Below are positions 33,886 through 45,480 of a DNA stretch of 64,000 nucleotides, piece after piece. The DNA lies in the NCBI GenBank assembly GCA_021154885.1, contig JAJKHS010000126.1, positions 88,640 to 152,639 of the forward strand, given 5' to 3'. Under the pieces are notes generated by a model that searched no databases, was not told the DNA's origin, and saw only the letters and a list, made by a program, of their open reading frames with translations. The stretch's first letter is position 1, and every line of letters begins with the position of its first letter. The stretch comes from Thermoanaerobaculum sp. (GTDB lineage Bacteria; Acidobacteriota; Thermoanaerobaculia; Multivoradales; UBA5704). The position numbers and the translations under genes were made by a program.

Positions 33886-36800
33886 CGCCCCCGACTGGTA
33901 CCGCGCCCTGACGCTCGAGGAGCGCGCCCGGGCCGGGCGCCCGCTGGACCCGTCCGCGGCTCCCGGCGAGCTCGGACGGCGCCGGCTGGCACGCTGGAAA
34001 CGGCAGAGCCCTTTCGATCTCGACGGCTGGCTCGCCCGCCGGCTCGCCGCCGAGGGGCTCGATGAGGGGGACCTTGCCCGGCTGCTCGCCGCAGATGCCG
34101 GACGCTGCGGCCTCCGCCGCCTTCCTCGAAGCGGTCCGGCCGCTCGCCGAGCGCGCCCGCCGGCGGCTGGAGGAGGCCGCCCGGGAGATTGCGGGCAGCG
34201 GGAGTGTGCCGTTCGATCCGGCCGAGGCCGTGAGTCTCCTGTGGCCGGCCGTCGAGGGGCGGCTGCTGACGATGCTGGCCCGCACCCTGGTGCTCGAGCT
34301 GCACGTGGCCCGCGCCGAGGGGCGGCTGGAGGGAGCGACCCCGGAGGAGCGTTTCCAGAGCTTCGCCCGCGCGCTGCGGGACCCCGGCTTCATCCTCGGC
34401 CTGTGGTGGGAGTACCCGGTCCTCGCCCGCCAGATCGCCGCCGCCCTCGACCGCTGGGTGGCGACCGGCCGCGAATTCCTGTCCCACCTCGCCGCCGACG
34501 GGCCGGCCCTGCGCGAGGCCCTCTCGCCGGAGCGCGATCCCGGCCGGCTCGTCGCCCTCGCAGGGAGCGGCGACGCCCGCCGCGGCGGCCGCGCCGTGCT
34601 GATCGCCACCTTCGCCTCGGGATTGAAGGTGGTGTACAAGCCCCGGCCGCTCGCCGCGGACGTTCACTTCCAAGAGCTGCTCGCCTGGCTCAACGAGCGC
34701 AGCGGCCAGCCCCCCTTCCGCACCCTGCGCGTCCTCGACCGGGGCGACCACGGCTGGGTGGAGTTCGTGGTGGCCGGCCCCTGCGCCTCCGAGGAGGAGG
34801 TGCGCCGCTTCCACCTCCGCCTCGGGGGCCTCCTCGCCGTCTTCTACGCCTTGGAAGCCACCGACTTCCACTTCGAGAACTTGATCGCCGCGGGCGAGCA
34901 GCCGGTGGCGGTCGACCTCGAGTGCCTGTTCCATCCGCGAACGCGCGGTGCCGCGATCGAGCAGCCGGACATGGCGCTCGTCAGCGCCTTCCTCAGCCGC
35001 TCGGTGGTGCGCGTCGGGCTCCTGCCCTTCCGCATCGAGGCGGGCGAGGATGCCCACAGCATCGACATCAGCGGCCTCGCGGCGGTCGAGGGGGAGATGA
35101 CCCCCAATCCCATCCTCCAGTGGGAGAAGCCGGGCACGGATGAGATGGTCGCCGTCCGCCGCCGGCTCCCCCTGCCCGGCGGCAGCAACCGCCCCCGGCT
35201 CATAGACCGCGAGGTGGACACCCTGGACTACGCCGCGAGCTTCGCCGAGGGGTTCACGGCGATGTACCGGACCCTGGTCCGGCACCGGGAGGAGCTGTCG
35301 GCGCGGCTCGGCCGCTTCGCGGACGATCCCGTGCGGGCGGTGCTGCGGGCGACGCGGGGCTACCACCTGCTCTGGTTCGAGAGCTTCCATCCGGACATGC
35401 TGCGCGACGCCCTCGACCGCGACCTCTTCCTCGATCGCCTGTGGCTGGGCGTCGACGAGCACCCGCACCTGATCCCGCCCCTCCCCTTCGAACGGCGGGA
35501 CCTCGAAGCCGGCGACATCCCCGCCTTCGGCAGCCGGCCGGGCTCGGCCGACCTGGGGTCCGCGAGCGGCGAGCGGGTGCCGGACTACTTCGAGGAGCCG
35601 GCGTTGGCGGCGGTCCGCCGCAAGCTCGCGGGGCTCGGAGAGGACGACCTGCGGCGCCAGACCTGGCTCGTGCGCTCCTCGCTCGCGACGCTCGTGCTGC
35701 GGCGGGAGGTCGTACCCTGGCCCCGCTACACCCCCGAGGAGCCACCCGGGGAGGTCTCCCTCGCCGAGTTGCGGCCCCGGCTGCTCGCTCAAGGCCGGGC
35801 CGTGGGCGAGCGCCTCGCCGGCCTGGCATTGCGGGGCGACGCCGGCGCCACCTGGATGGGGGTCGAGTTCCACCATCAGCGCTGGTCCCTCGTGCCGCTT
35901 GGCGAGGACCTCTACATGGGCACGCCGGGCCTCGCTCTCTTCTGGCTCACCTGGGCGAGGCCCTGGGCGAAGACCGGTTCACTCTCCTGGCCCGGGACGC
36001 CCTGCGTACGCTGCGGGGCCGGCTGGCATCCACGGCGCCGGCCCTCGCCTATCCCGGCGCCTTCCAGGGCTGGGGCGGCCTCGTCTACCTCTTCACCCGG
36101 CTCGCGGCCCTGTGGGACGACCGGGACCTCCTGGCCGCGGCGGAGGCGATGGTCGAACGCGTACCGCCCCTCCTCCCGACGGACCAGGACCTCGACCTCA
36201 TCGCGGGTGCGGCGGGCGCCATCGGCGGCCTTCTCGCCCTCTGGCGGACCAGCGGATCGCGGCGGGCTCTGGAAGTCGCGGCGCTCTGCGGCGAGCACCT
36301 CCTGGCCCGCGCCGAGCCGGTGGGCGGCGGCCTCGGCTGGCGGTCGCGGATCGAGACCGAGCTCCCGCAGACCGGCTTCTCGCACGGCGCGGCGGGGATC
36401 GGCTGGGCGCTCTGGGAGCTCGGAGGCGCCACCGGCGACGCGCGGTTCCGCGACGCCGCTCTCGGCGCCCTGCTCTACGAGCACGGCCGCTACGACGCGG
36501 CACGGAACAACTGGCTGGACGCCGGGGACGCCGAAAGGGGCCGGATCCTGAAAGGGGGAGAGATCATCACCGCCATGGCCTGGTGCTACGGCGCACCCGG
36601 CGTGGGCCTCTCCCGCCTGGCTGTGCTCGCAGCGGGCGATCCGGGATTGAGGTCCGACCTGGAGCACGCCTTGAAGGCCACTCTGGACGGCGGCTTCGGC
36701 TACAACCACTGCCTGTGCCACGGGGACCTGGGGAACCTGGACGTCCTGCTCCAGGCGAGCCAGGCGCTCGCCCGCCCTGAGCTCGACCGGGAGATCGCCC

Positions 36801-36994
36801 GCCGCACCTGGAGCGTCCTCGCCAGCATGGACCGCCACGGCTGGCTCAGCGGCACGCCCCTGGAAATCGAGTCCCCCGGCCTGATGAACGGCCTCGCGGG
36901 AATCGGCTACGGTTTGCTGCGCCTGGCGGACCCGGAACGGGTGCCGTCGGTGTTGACGCTGGGGATGGCGGATCAGAAGCTACGAAATGGGTAA
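33854..36994 (+). pseudogene. lanM: LanM-type (class II) lanthionine synthetase, two frameshifts
   Basis: About 1046 codons, normal LanM length. The N-terminal dehydratase half (DUF4135) shows ASGLKVVYKPRPL, the EATDFHFENLIAAGE loop and AVDLECLFHPR. The C-terminal LanC-like cyclase has the zinc ligands Cys in WCYGAPGVGL and Cys-His in CLCHGDLGN, plus HGAAGIGWAL. It needs a +1-type change near 34095 and a one-base loss near 35950 (TTCTGG where TTCCTGG would keep frame). All catalytic motifs remain, so the lesions are recent or sequencing errors. The start overlaps the Uma2 remnant by 32 bases. No precursor peptide is visible nearby. Confidence 0.85.
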
Positions 36995-37357
36995 CTTGTG
37001 GATGACGATCTCGCCGCCTTCGATGACCTGCATGGCAAATTCGCTGCCGTAAAGCATCTCCATCCCAAGGAGAGGATCCGATTCAACGGCATGGACCGGT
37101 ATGACCTGGGGCTGTCCATGCCAGAGAGCGATCGCTTCGTAAACTTCGAAGGAACCTCTGGTTCCATCTGCAAGCAGACCACTCCCATGACCTTGATAGA
37201 TCAATCCCAACCGCGCTACGTAGGACTGCGGAAGGGTGAGGGAACCTGAAAATCCTGTGTCGACGATCGCCTCGGCCTTAAGAGCCTGACCCGACGGTCC
37301 CCTGATCCAGAGCCGGACGACAGCCTCGCGCTTTGTGTTGACTCTGCCGCTGTGCAC
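36980..37357 (-). CDS. Clan AA (retropepsin-like) aspartic protease
   Basis: A 125-residue protein with one catalytic motif, AIVDTGFSGSLTLP (D-T-G), a flap-like GLLADGTRGSFEVYEA segment and LLGMEMLYG before the end. Such short proteins would act as homodimers. GTG at 37357 is chosen because the family begins just there (HSGRVNTKREAVVRLW). It starts five bases after the stop of the preceding small gene and is convergent with the LanM end, overlapping it by 15 bases. Function in bacteria is unknown. Confidence 0.8.
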   Translation of the reverse strand: MHSGRVNTKREAVVRLWIRGPSGQALKAEAIVDTGFSGSLTLPQSYVARLGLIYQGHGSGLLADGTRGSFEVYEAIALWHGQPQVIPVHAVESDPLLGMEMLYGSEFAMQVIEGGEIVIHKLPIS

Positions 37358-37362
37358 TCGTT

Positions 37363-37641
37363 CTACGCCGCAGTAATTGGGCTGTGGCCGAAGCGATGGA
37401 GATATGGGGAACCGACTCTCCGGAACCAGAACGGAGCCTCGGGATGGCGAGCACGCAAGCAATGGGCGGCGGCGATCTCATCCTTGCCGATCTCGTAATC
37501 GCCCGTCTCGATCTCAATGGCCACAACTTTCCAATCGTCCTCGGGGCGCATCTGTGGGAGGATGTCTTGTTCGTAGATCTCCTCGCCGCGTCGGGCGAAC
37601 TCTTCTTTGCTGTAACGGGGGTGCGGGGGTGTGATGGCCAA
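37363..37641 (-). CDS. Small conserved protein upstream of the aspartic protease
   Basis: A 92-residue protein (SKEEFARRGEEIYEQDILPQMRPED, VAIEIETGDYEIGKDEIAAAHCLRARHPEA, FRRVGSPYLHRFG). I recall homologues in cyanobacteria and elsewhere next to the same clan AA protease, so the two form a conserved pair of unknown role. TTG at 37641 lies eight bases after GGAGGG and is preferred; TTG at 37647 is too close to it. No ATG is available. Confidence 0.65.
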   Translation of the reverse strand: MAITPPHPRYSKEEFARRGEEIYEQDILPQMRPEDDWKVVAIEIETGDYEIGKDEIAAAHCLRARHPEAPFWFRRVGSPYLHRFGHSPITAA

Positions 37642-37671
37642 AGACAATTCCCTCCGGGATGAGCCTTGTCT

Positions 37672-38049
37672 CTAAATGAGATGATGAATCAGCGGCCTTC
37701 TCGCGAACTGGAGCTGGTCAATTTGAACGAGCAGCTCCTTGAGGGTGTCGGAGGATGCGACCAGCTCGTCCTCCACAAGGGCGACCCATTTTCCTTGATA
37801 CTCAACCTCATGTGTATCGAGCCAGCGGAACTCCGGGGTACGGTCGACATCTCTCCGGTCACTCAGCTTGATGGTCGGTGGGGAAAGGACCTTCCTGATC
37901 TTGGAATCCGGGGGAACGAGATCTCCTGCTTCTTCCAGGAGACGGACTGCTTCCAAGATTCGTCCTTCCGCGAGCAGAGAACGCATCTGTCCCTCAACCT
38001 TGAGGCGTTCTTCTTCTCGGCTGAAGTGAGGCTTCGCGGACGAACTCAT
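37672..38049 (-). CDS. DUF5678-domain protein
   Basis: A 125-residue protein. The N-terminal half is helical and charged (FSREEERLKVEGQMRSLLAEGRILEAVRLLEEAG). The C-terminal half is DUF5678: FRWLDTHEVEYQGKWVALVEDELVASSDTLKELL. DUF5678 is often found before clan AA aspartic proteases, and here it is first of three genes in the same direction ending with such a protease. TATACT lies about 23 bases before the ATG. The function is unknown; an ATG at 38085 would add 12 residues. Confidence 0.75.
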   Translation of the reverse strand: MSSSAKPHFSREEERLKVEGQMRSLLAEGRILEAVRLLEEAGDLVPPDSKIRKVLSPPTIKLSDRRDVDRTPEFRWLDTHEVEYQGKWVALVEDELVASSDTLKELLVQIDQLQFARRPLIHHLI

Positions 38050-38107
38050 GTCGGTCTCTCGCTCATTGTCGCGAGTATACGACACAGACGAGCCCGAAGG
38101 GAAGCCC

Positions 38108-38980
38108 CTACTCCCCCTCCACCGGCTGACGGTGCGCGCGGTGCGGATCTCGAAGCTCTAGATAGTCTCCGCTGGTAATCCGGCGAGCATCCAAAGGCTT
38201 GCGCGGAAGGAGGTAGGCCCAAGCCTTTAAACGCTCCCCGCCCTCGAGACTGACGTCGACCTGCTGCCGGATGAACAGACTTTTCTCCGGATGCTTGGGA
38301 TCGAACTCCTCGTAGTCATCGAGGGTCTTCAACTGCCGGCCGAGGTCTCCCAACTCGTAGAGCTCCCCTTCGACCTCTTCGCCTGGCAGTTCCGAAGGAA
38401 TGGCACCCGGATACTCTCCAAGATCGTAAAGACGCCCAGCGATCCTGCCTCGCCCGACGAAGCGAGCGAAGGACCGGAGGTACTCATGCGGATCGAAACC
38501 TCTCCGCAACGTCCCATAGACGAAAAGCTTATCGGGTTGGAGATCATACCTCAGCTCCGTCAACAGCCCTGCAAGCTCATCATAGCTGTAACGTCTGACA
38601 TAGCCAAGCACCGCTTCGTCCCGAGCGATCGTCTGCAGTGGGTACTCGAAGAGCGCCCGCACCTCCTCGAGCTTGAGCTCCCTTCTCTTCCACAGGAAGG
38701 CGATGAACTCGAAAAAATTCAGGTAATCGTCAAGCTCGCCCAAGAGATCCAGATCCTTATCTTCTTTCACGAAACCGGTATCGCCAACGTCGACACGGAT
38801 GCGCATGCCTCTGAGGGTCTTCTGTTCCCAGAAACGCTGGTAGAGATCGAATAACCAGCGAGTCCTCTCGCGCCGGGAGTTTCGTCTGTATTGCCACAGT
38901 GAGCCGATCGCTGCGAGGATGGCGGTCGCATAGACAACCGCTTGTAAACAGTCACGGAGTGTGGCGAGAGTGACGTACAT
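38108..38980 (-). CDS. Membrane-anchored gamma-glutamylcyclotransferase-like fusion protein
   Basis: A 290-residue protein. One N-terminal transmembrane helix (about 10-28) leads to a helical domain (about 35-150, with RERTRWLFDLYQRFWEQ and LDDYLNFFEFIAFLWKRREL) like the DUF4760-type membrane-associated domain. Residues about 155-285 are a GGCT/AIG2-like fold: LFVYGTLRRGFDPHEYL, then LYDLGEYPGAI, and a YEEFDP acidic segment whose Glu is the likely catalytic residue. The fusion to a membrane domain is unusual. TATACT lies six bases before the ATG, with no ribosome binding site. Confidence 0.75.
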   Translation of the reverse strand: MYVTLATLRDCLQAVVYATAILAAIGSLWQYRRNSRRERTRWLFDLYQRFWEQKTLRGMRIRVDVGDTGFVKEDKDLDLLGELDDYLNFFEFIAFLWKRRELKLEEVRALFEYPLQTIARDEAVLGYVRRYSYDELAGLLTELRYDLQPDKLFVYGTLRRGFDPHEYLRSFARFVGRGRIAGRLYDLGEYPGAIPSELPGEEVEGELYELGDLGRQLKTLDDYEEFDPKHPEKSLFIRQQVDVSLEGGERLKAWAYLLPRKPLDARRITSGDYLELRDPHRAHRQPVEGE

Positions 38981-38986
38981 TTCGCC

Positions 38987-38992
38987 AGTATA
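38987..38992 (-). promoter_or_regulatory. -10 element, leaderless start of the cyclotransferase-like gene
   Basis: On the minus strand TATACT is separated from the ATG at 38980 by GGCGAA only, leaving no space for a ribosome binding site. Confidence 0.45.
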
Positions 38993-39020
38993 CGATATGG
39001 CGAGCAGGGACAAGTCCCTC

Positions 39021-40412
<1,392 letters not shown>

Positions 40413-40451
40413 GGCTCCTCAAGCAACGAAAGAGACCGCTCCGAAATTCTC

Positions 40452-42667
<2,216 letters not shown>

Positions 42668-42671
<4 letters not shown>

Positions 42672-43387
42672 CGCCCGGCCCCCGCTGCCTGGAGATGCCT
42701 GCTTCCCACCTCGACGGCGCTGGCGAAGAGGGCCAAACCGTCCGTGTTGCCCAGCACCGCCTCGGAGCAGCGCTCCGGATGGGGCATCAGGCCGAGGACG
42801 TTGCCGGCGACGTTGCAGATCCCGGCGATGTTGCGCGCCGCGCCGTTGGGATTGCTCTCGGAGGTGATCCGGCCATCGGGCTCGCAGTAGCGGAAGACCA
42901 CCTGGCCGTTCGCCTCCAGGGCGTCGAGGCGCGCCGGCGAATCCTCGTAATTCCCCTCGGCGTGGGCGATGGGGAGGCGCAACACCTGCCCGGGCTTGAG
43001 CCGGCGGGTGAACGGCAGGTCGGCGCGCTCCGTCCGCAGGTGGACGTCGAGGCATTGGAAGCGCAGGTTCTCGTTGCGCCGCATGGCGCCCGGAAGGAGG
43101 CCGGCCTCCAGCAGCACCTGGAAACCGTTGCAGATGCCCAGCACCAGGCCGCCGGCCTCGGCGTGGCGCTTGACGGCGCCCATCACCGGCGACAGGGCGG
43201 CGAGCGCCCCGGCGCGCAGGTAGTCGCCGTAGGCGAAGCCGCCAGGCAGGACGATCAGCTCGCATCCCTGGAGCGAGTCGTCCTGGTGCCAGAGGAAGGT
43301 GACCTCCTGCTCCAGCACGTGCTTCAAGACGTGGTAGACGTCGTGGTCGCAGTTGCTGCCGGGGAAGACGACGACGCCGCACTTCAT
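42668..43387 (-). CDS. purQ: Phosphoribosylformylglycinamidine synthase, glutaminase subunit
   Basis: Class I glutamine amidotransferase supplying ammonia to PurL. 239 residues: [11 protein letters not shown] at the start, [13 protein letters not shown], the nucleophile Cys in LGICNGFQ, and the His-Glu pair in MPHPER. It overlaps purS upstream and purL downstream by four bases each, an unbroken coupling chain. Confidence 0.97.
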
Positions 43388-43644
43388 GGCTGGGCTCCGG
43401 CGCCGCCGAGGATCTCCAGGGAGTAGTCCTCGACCACGGTGTTGGCCAGCAGCTTCTCGCACATCTCGCGGAGCTGGCGGTCCGCCGCCTGCAGGTCCTC
43501 GGTGCCCAGCGAGATTTCGAAGCTCTTGCCGGCGCGGACGTCGTCGACGCCCGGGAAGCCGACGCGGGTGAGGGCGTCGCGGATCGCCTTGCCCTGCGGG
43601 TCCAGGATCTCGCGGCGGGGATAGACCGTCACTCTTGCCTTCAC
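43384..43644 (-). CDS. purS: Phosphoribosylformylglycinamidine synthase subunit PurS
   Basis: An 86-residue bridging subunit of the PurSQL complex. It shows the typical [15 protein letters not shown] start, [10 protein letters not shown] in the middle and [11 protein letters not shown] at the end. GTG start with AGGAGG ten bases upstream. First gene of the pur cluster. The upstream metallo-beta-lactamase-fold gene ends only 14 bases before, so it may be in the same transcript. Confidence 0.95.
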   Translation of the reverse strand: MKARVTVYPRREILDPQGKAIRDALTRVGFPGVDDVRAGKSFEISLGTEDLQAADRQLREMCEKLLANTVVEDYSLEILGGAGAQP

Positions 43645-43658
43645 GTTCTCCAGACCTC

Positions 43659-44588
43659 CTAGACCTCCAGCCAGGGCGTCGGGTGATCCTGCTCGGTCAC
43701 CGCCAGCCGCGCGGGGCAGCCCTCCCGGTCCAGCGCCTCGCCGATCGCGGCGGCGGCCAGGGCGGGCAGGTTGTTGGTGCGGGAGAGATGGTAGAGGACG
43801 ACCCAGCTCAGGCGCCCTCCCATCAGCTCGGGGAGACCCTCGGCGGCCTCCCGGTTCGACAGATGGCCGTGCCGGCCGGCCACCCGCTGCTTCAGGCTCC
43901 AGGGATAGGGACCGTTGCGCAGCATGTCGAGGTCGTGGTTGGTCTCCAGCACCAGGACGTCCAGGTCCCGCAACCGCCCCCAGGCGAGGCTGGTGCGGCA
44001 GCCGACGTCGGCCACCAGCCCCAGGCGCCGGCCGCAGGGGTCCTCCACCACGAAGCCCACGGGCTCGGCGGCGTCGTGAGGGATCAGGAACGGCTCGATC
44101 ACGAACCCCGCCACCTCCCGCGGCTCTCCCGAACGGATCAACACCGTGGACCGGAAGCGGTCTTCCCGCAGCCCCGCCCCTTCCCGGGTGCCGGCGGTGG
44201 CGAGCACCGGGACCTTGTACCGCTTGGCAAAGCCGTCCACCCCACGGCAGTGGTCCTGGTGCTCGTGGGTGAGGACCACGGCGGCGATGCTCTTCGGATC
44301 GACGTCGAGCAGCGCCATCCGCCGCGCCAGCTCGCGGCAGGAGAAGCCCGCGTCGATCAGGATCCGCCGGTCGCCGGACTCGACGACCACGGCATTGCCG
44401 CCGCTGCCCGAGCCCAGGATGCCGACGCGCAGGGGCGGTCCCGCCTGGACCGGGGCCGGTACGCGCAGCGGCGGGGGAGCGGGCTCAGGCGCGGGGAACT
44501 CGAGAGGAGCGGGCGCGAAGAAGCTCTGCTGCCCTGCCGCCTCCAACTGCCGCCGCCGGCGGATGATCCTTTCCAGAGGGGATGCCAC
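43659..44588 (-). CDS. YycJ/WalJ-like metallo-beta-lactamase-fold protein
   Basis: A 309-residue protein. After an N-terminal charged and Pro-rich stretch (about 1-50), an MBL fold begins with [17 protein letters not shown], then [11 protein letters not shown] (zinc ligands). [15 protein letters not shown] and [12 protein letters not shown] are both typical of the YycJ/exonuclease-like branch. The N-terminal extension is unusual for the family. The GTG start at 44588 is uncertain; an internal start near the fold is possible. It precedes the pur genes. Confidence 0.85.
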   Translation of the reverse strand: MASPLERIIRRRRQLEAAGQQSFFAPAPLEFPAPEPAPPPLRVPAPVQAGPPLRVGILGSGSGGNAVVVESGDRRILIDAGFSCRELARRMALLDVDPKSIAAVVLTHEHQDHCRGVDGFAKRYKVPVLATAGTREGAGLREDRFRSTVLIRSGEPREVAGFVIEPFLIPHDAAEPVGFVVEDPCGRRLGLVADVGCRTSLAWGRLRDLDVLVLETNHDLDMLRNGPYPWSLKQRVAGRHGHLSNREAAEGLPELMGGRLSWVVLYHLSRTNNLPALAAAAIGEALDREGCPARLAVTEQDHPTPWLEV

Positions 44589-44632
44589 CCCCAGGAAAAT
44601 ACCACATTTTGTGGCTCGGTCCGGGGACTAAG

Positions 44633-45394
44633 CTAGAACTTGTACTCCCGCCCCTGCTCCAGGAACTCGATATCGGGGTTTCTGAGCTGCCCGATCTCCT
44701 GCTTGATCTTCTCGACGCAGGGCGGTTTCAGGTGATGGACGAGGATGGGGACCCGCTTCTGCAGCTTGCGCAGCTCCGACTCCAGGGTGCGAGGGGTGAG
44801 ATGGAGGGAGACATCCGCCACCTGCTGCAGCGAGTTGTCGAAGCTGGTGTCGATGCAGAGGGCCTTCAGGTTCGGGGTGCGGTTGGCGACCTCCCAGAAG
44901 CGCTGGGTGGGGCCGGTGTCGCTCGACCACAGCACCGCGGCGCCGTTGGACTCGATGAGGAAGCCGTGGGTGGGCACCAGGTGGTCCACCGGGATCGGCG
45001 TGAACTTCACGCCGTCGACCACCACCGGCACCTCGCTCTCGAACTCCAGGAAGCGCACCGCCGGCACCAGGTGGTTGGGCAACCGGGTGAAGTCCGGCCA
45101 GGTGGCGTTGTTGAACAGGTACTTGCGCAGGGCGTAGACGGTGGCCGACGAGGCGTAGATGTCGATCGCCCCGTCGCTCTTGCCGTAGACGTTCTCGATG
45201 AAGAACGGCAGCGAGTTGGTGTGGTCCATGTGCGAGTGGCTGAGGAGGATGGTGTGCACCGCCACCTGCCGCTCGATGGAGAGGGCCTGGGAGAGCGAGC
45301 CGGCGTCCAGCGCGATCGTGCCGTTGATCAGGAGGCACGTCATGCGGCACTCCAGACTCTCGCCTCCGTAGCCCCCTAGGACCTGGATCAGCAT
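44633..45394 (-). CDS. Class II cyclic-nucleotide phosphodiesterase-like MBL protein
   Basis: A 253-residue protein: MLIQVLGGYGGESLECRMT at the start, HSHMDHTNSLPF as zinc motif, VDHLVPTHGFLIES, SSDTGPT and VHHLKPP near the end. This pattern fits the 3',5'-cyclic-AMP phosphodiesterase (PDE class II)/RNase Z-related branch of the fold; the actual substrate is unproven. The ATG at 45394 is preferred to the later ATG at 45343 because the first strand of the fold lies between. No good ribosome binding site is seen. Confidence 0.82.
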   Translation of the reverse strand: MLIQVLGGYGGESLECRMTCLLINGTIALDAGSLSQALSIERQVAVHTILLSHSHMDHTNSLPFFIENVYGKSDGAIDIYASSATVYALRKYLFNNATWPDFTRLPNHLVPAVRFLEFESEVPVVVDGVKFTPIPVDHLVPTHGFLIESNGAAVLWSSDTGPTQRFWEVANRTPNLKALCIDTSFDNSLQQVADVSLHLTPRTLESELRKLQKRVPILVHHLKPPCVEKIKQEIGQLRNPDIEFLEQGREYKF

Positions 45395-45441
45395 ATATAG
45401 AAAAAGGATTGTATCCCTCCGGCCTCCCGGGGGACAAGCAA

Positions 45442-45463
45442 GGGCGGCCCGAGCGGGCCGCCC
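45442..45463 (-). terminator. Hairpin after the peptidase/barrel gene
   Basis: GGGCGGCCC (45442-45450), loop GAGC, GGGCCGCCC (45455-45463): a perfect 9-bp GC stem 18 bases past the stop of the minus-strand envelope operon. There is no T-tract. Confidence 0.6.
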
Positions 45464-45480
45464 CTGCGGACCGCAAGGGC

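Noticed and set aside
34062..36551. A separate shorter LanM gene starting at ATG 34062
   Set aside because: The normal LanM N-terminus (WYRALTLEERA and the following helix) lies upstream in another frame, so this ATG is internal.
33854..36994. Programmed ribosomal frameshifting in LanM
   Set aside because: No slippery heptamer followed by a pseudoknot is seen at either site, and two different shift directions would be required. Loss of single bases is simpler.
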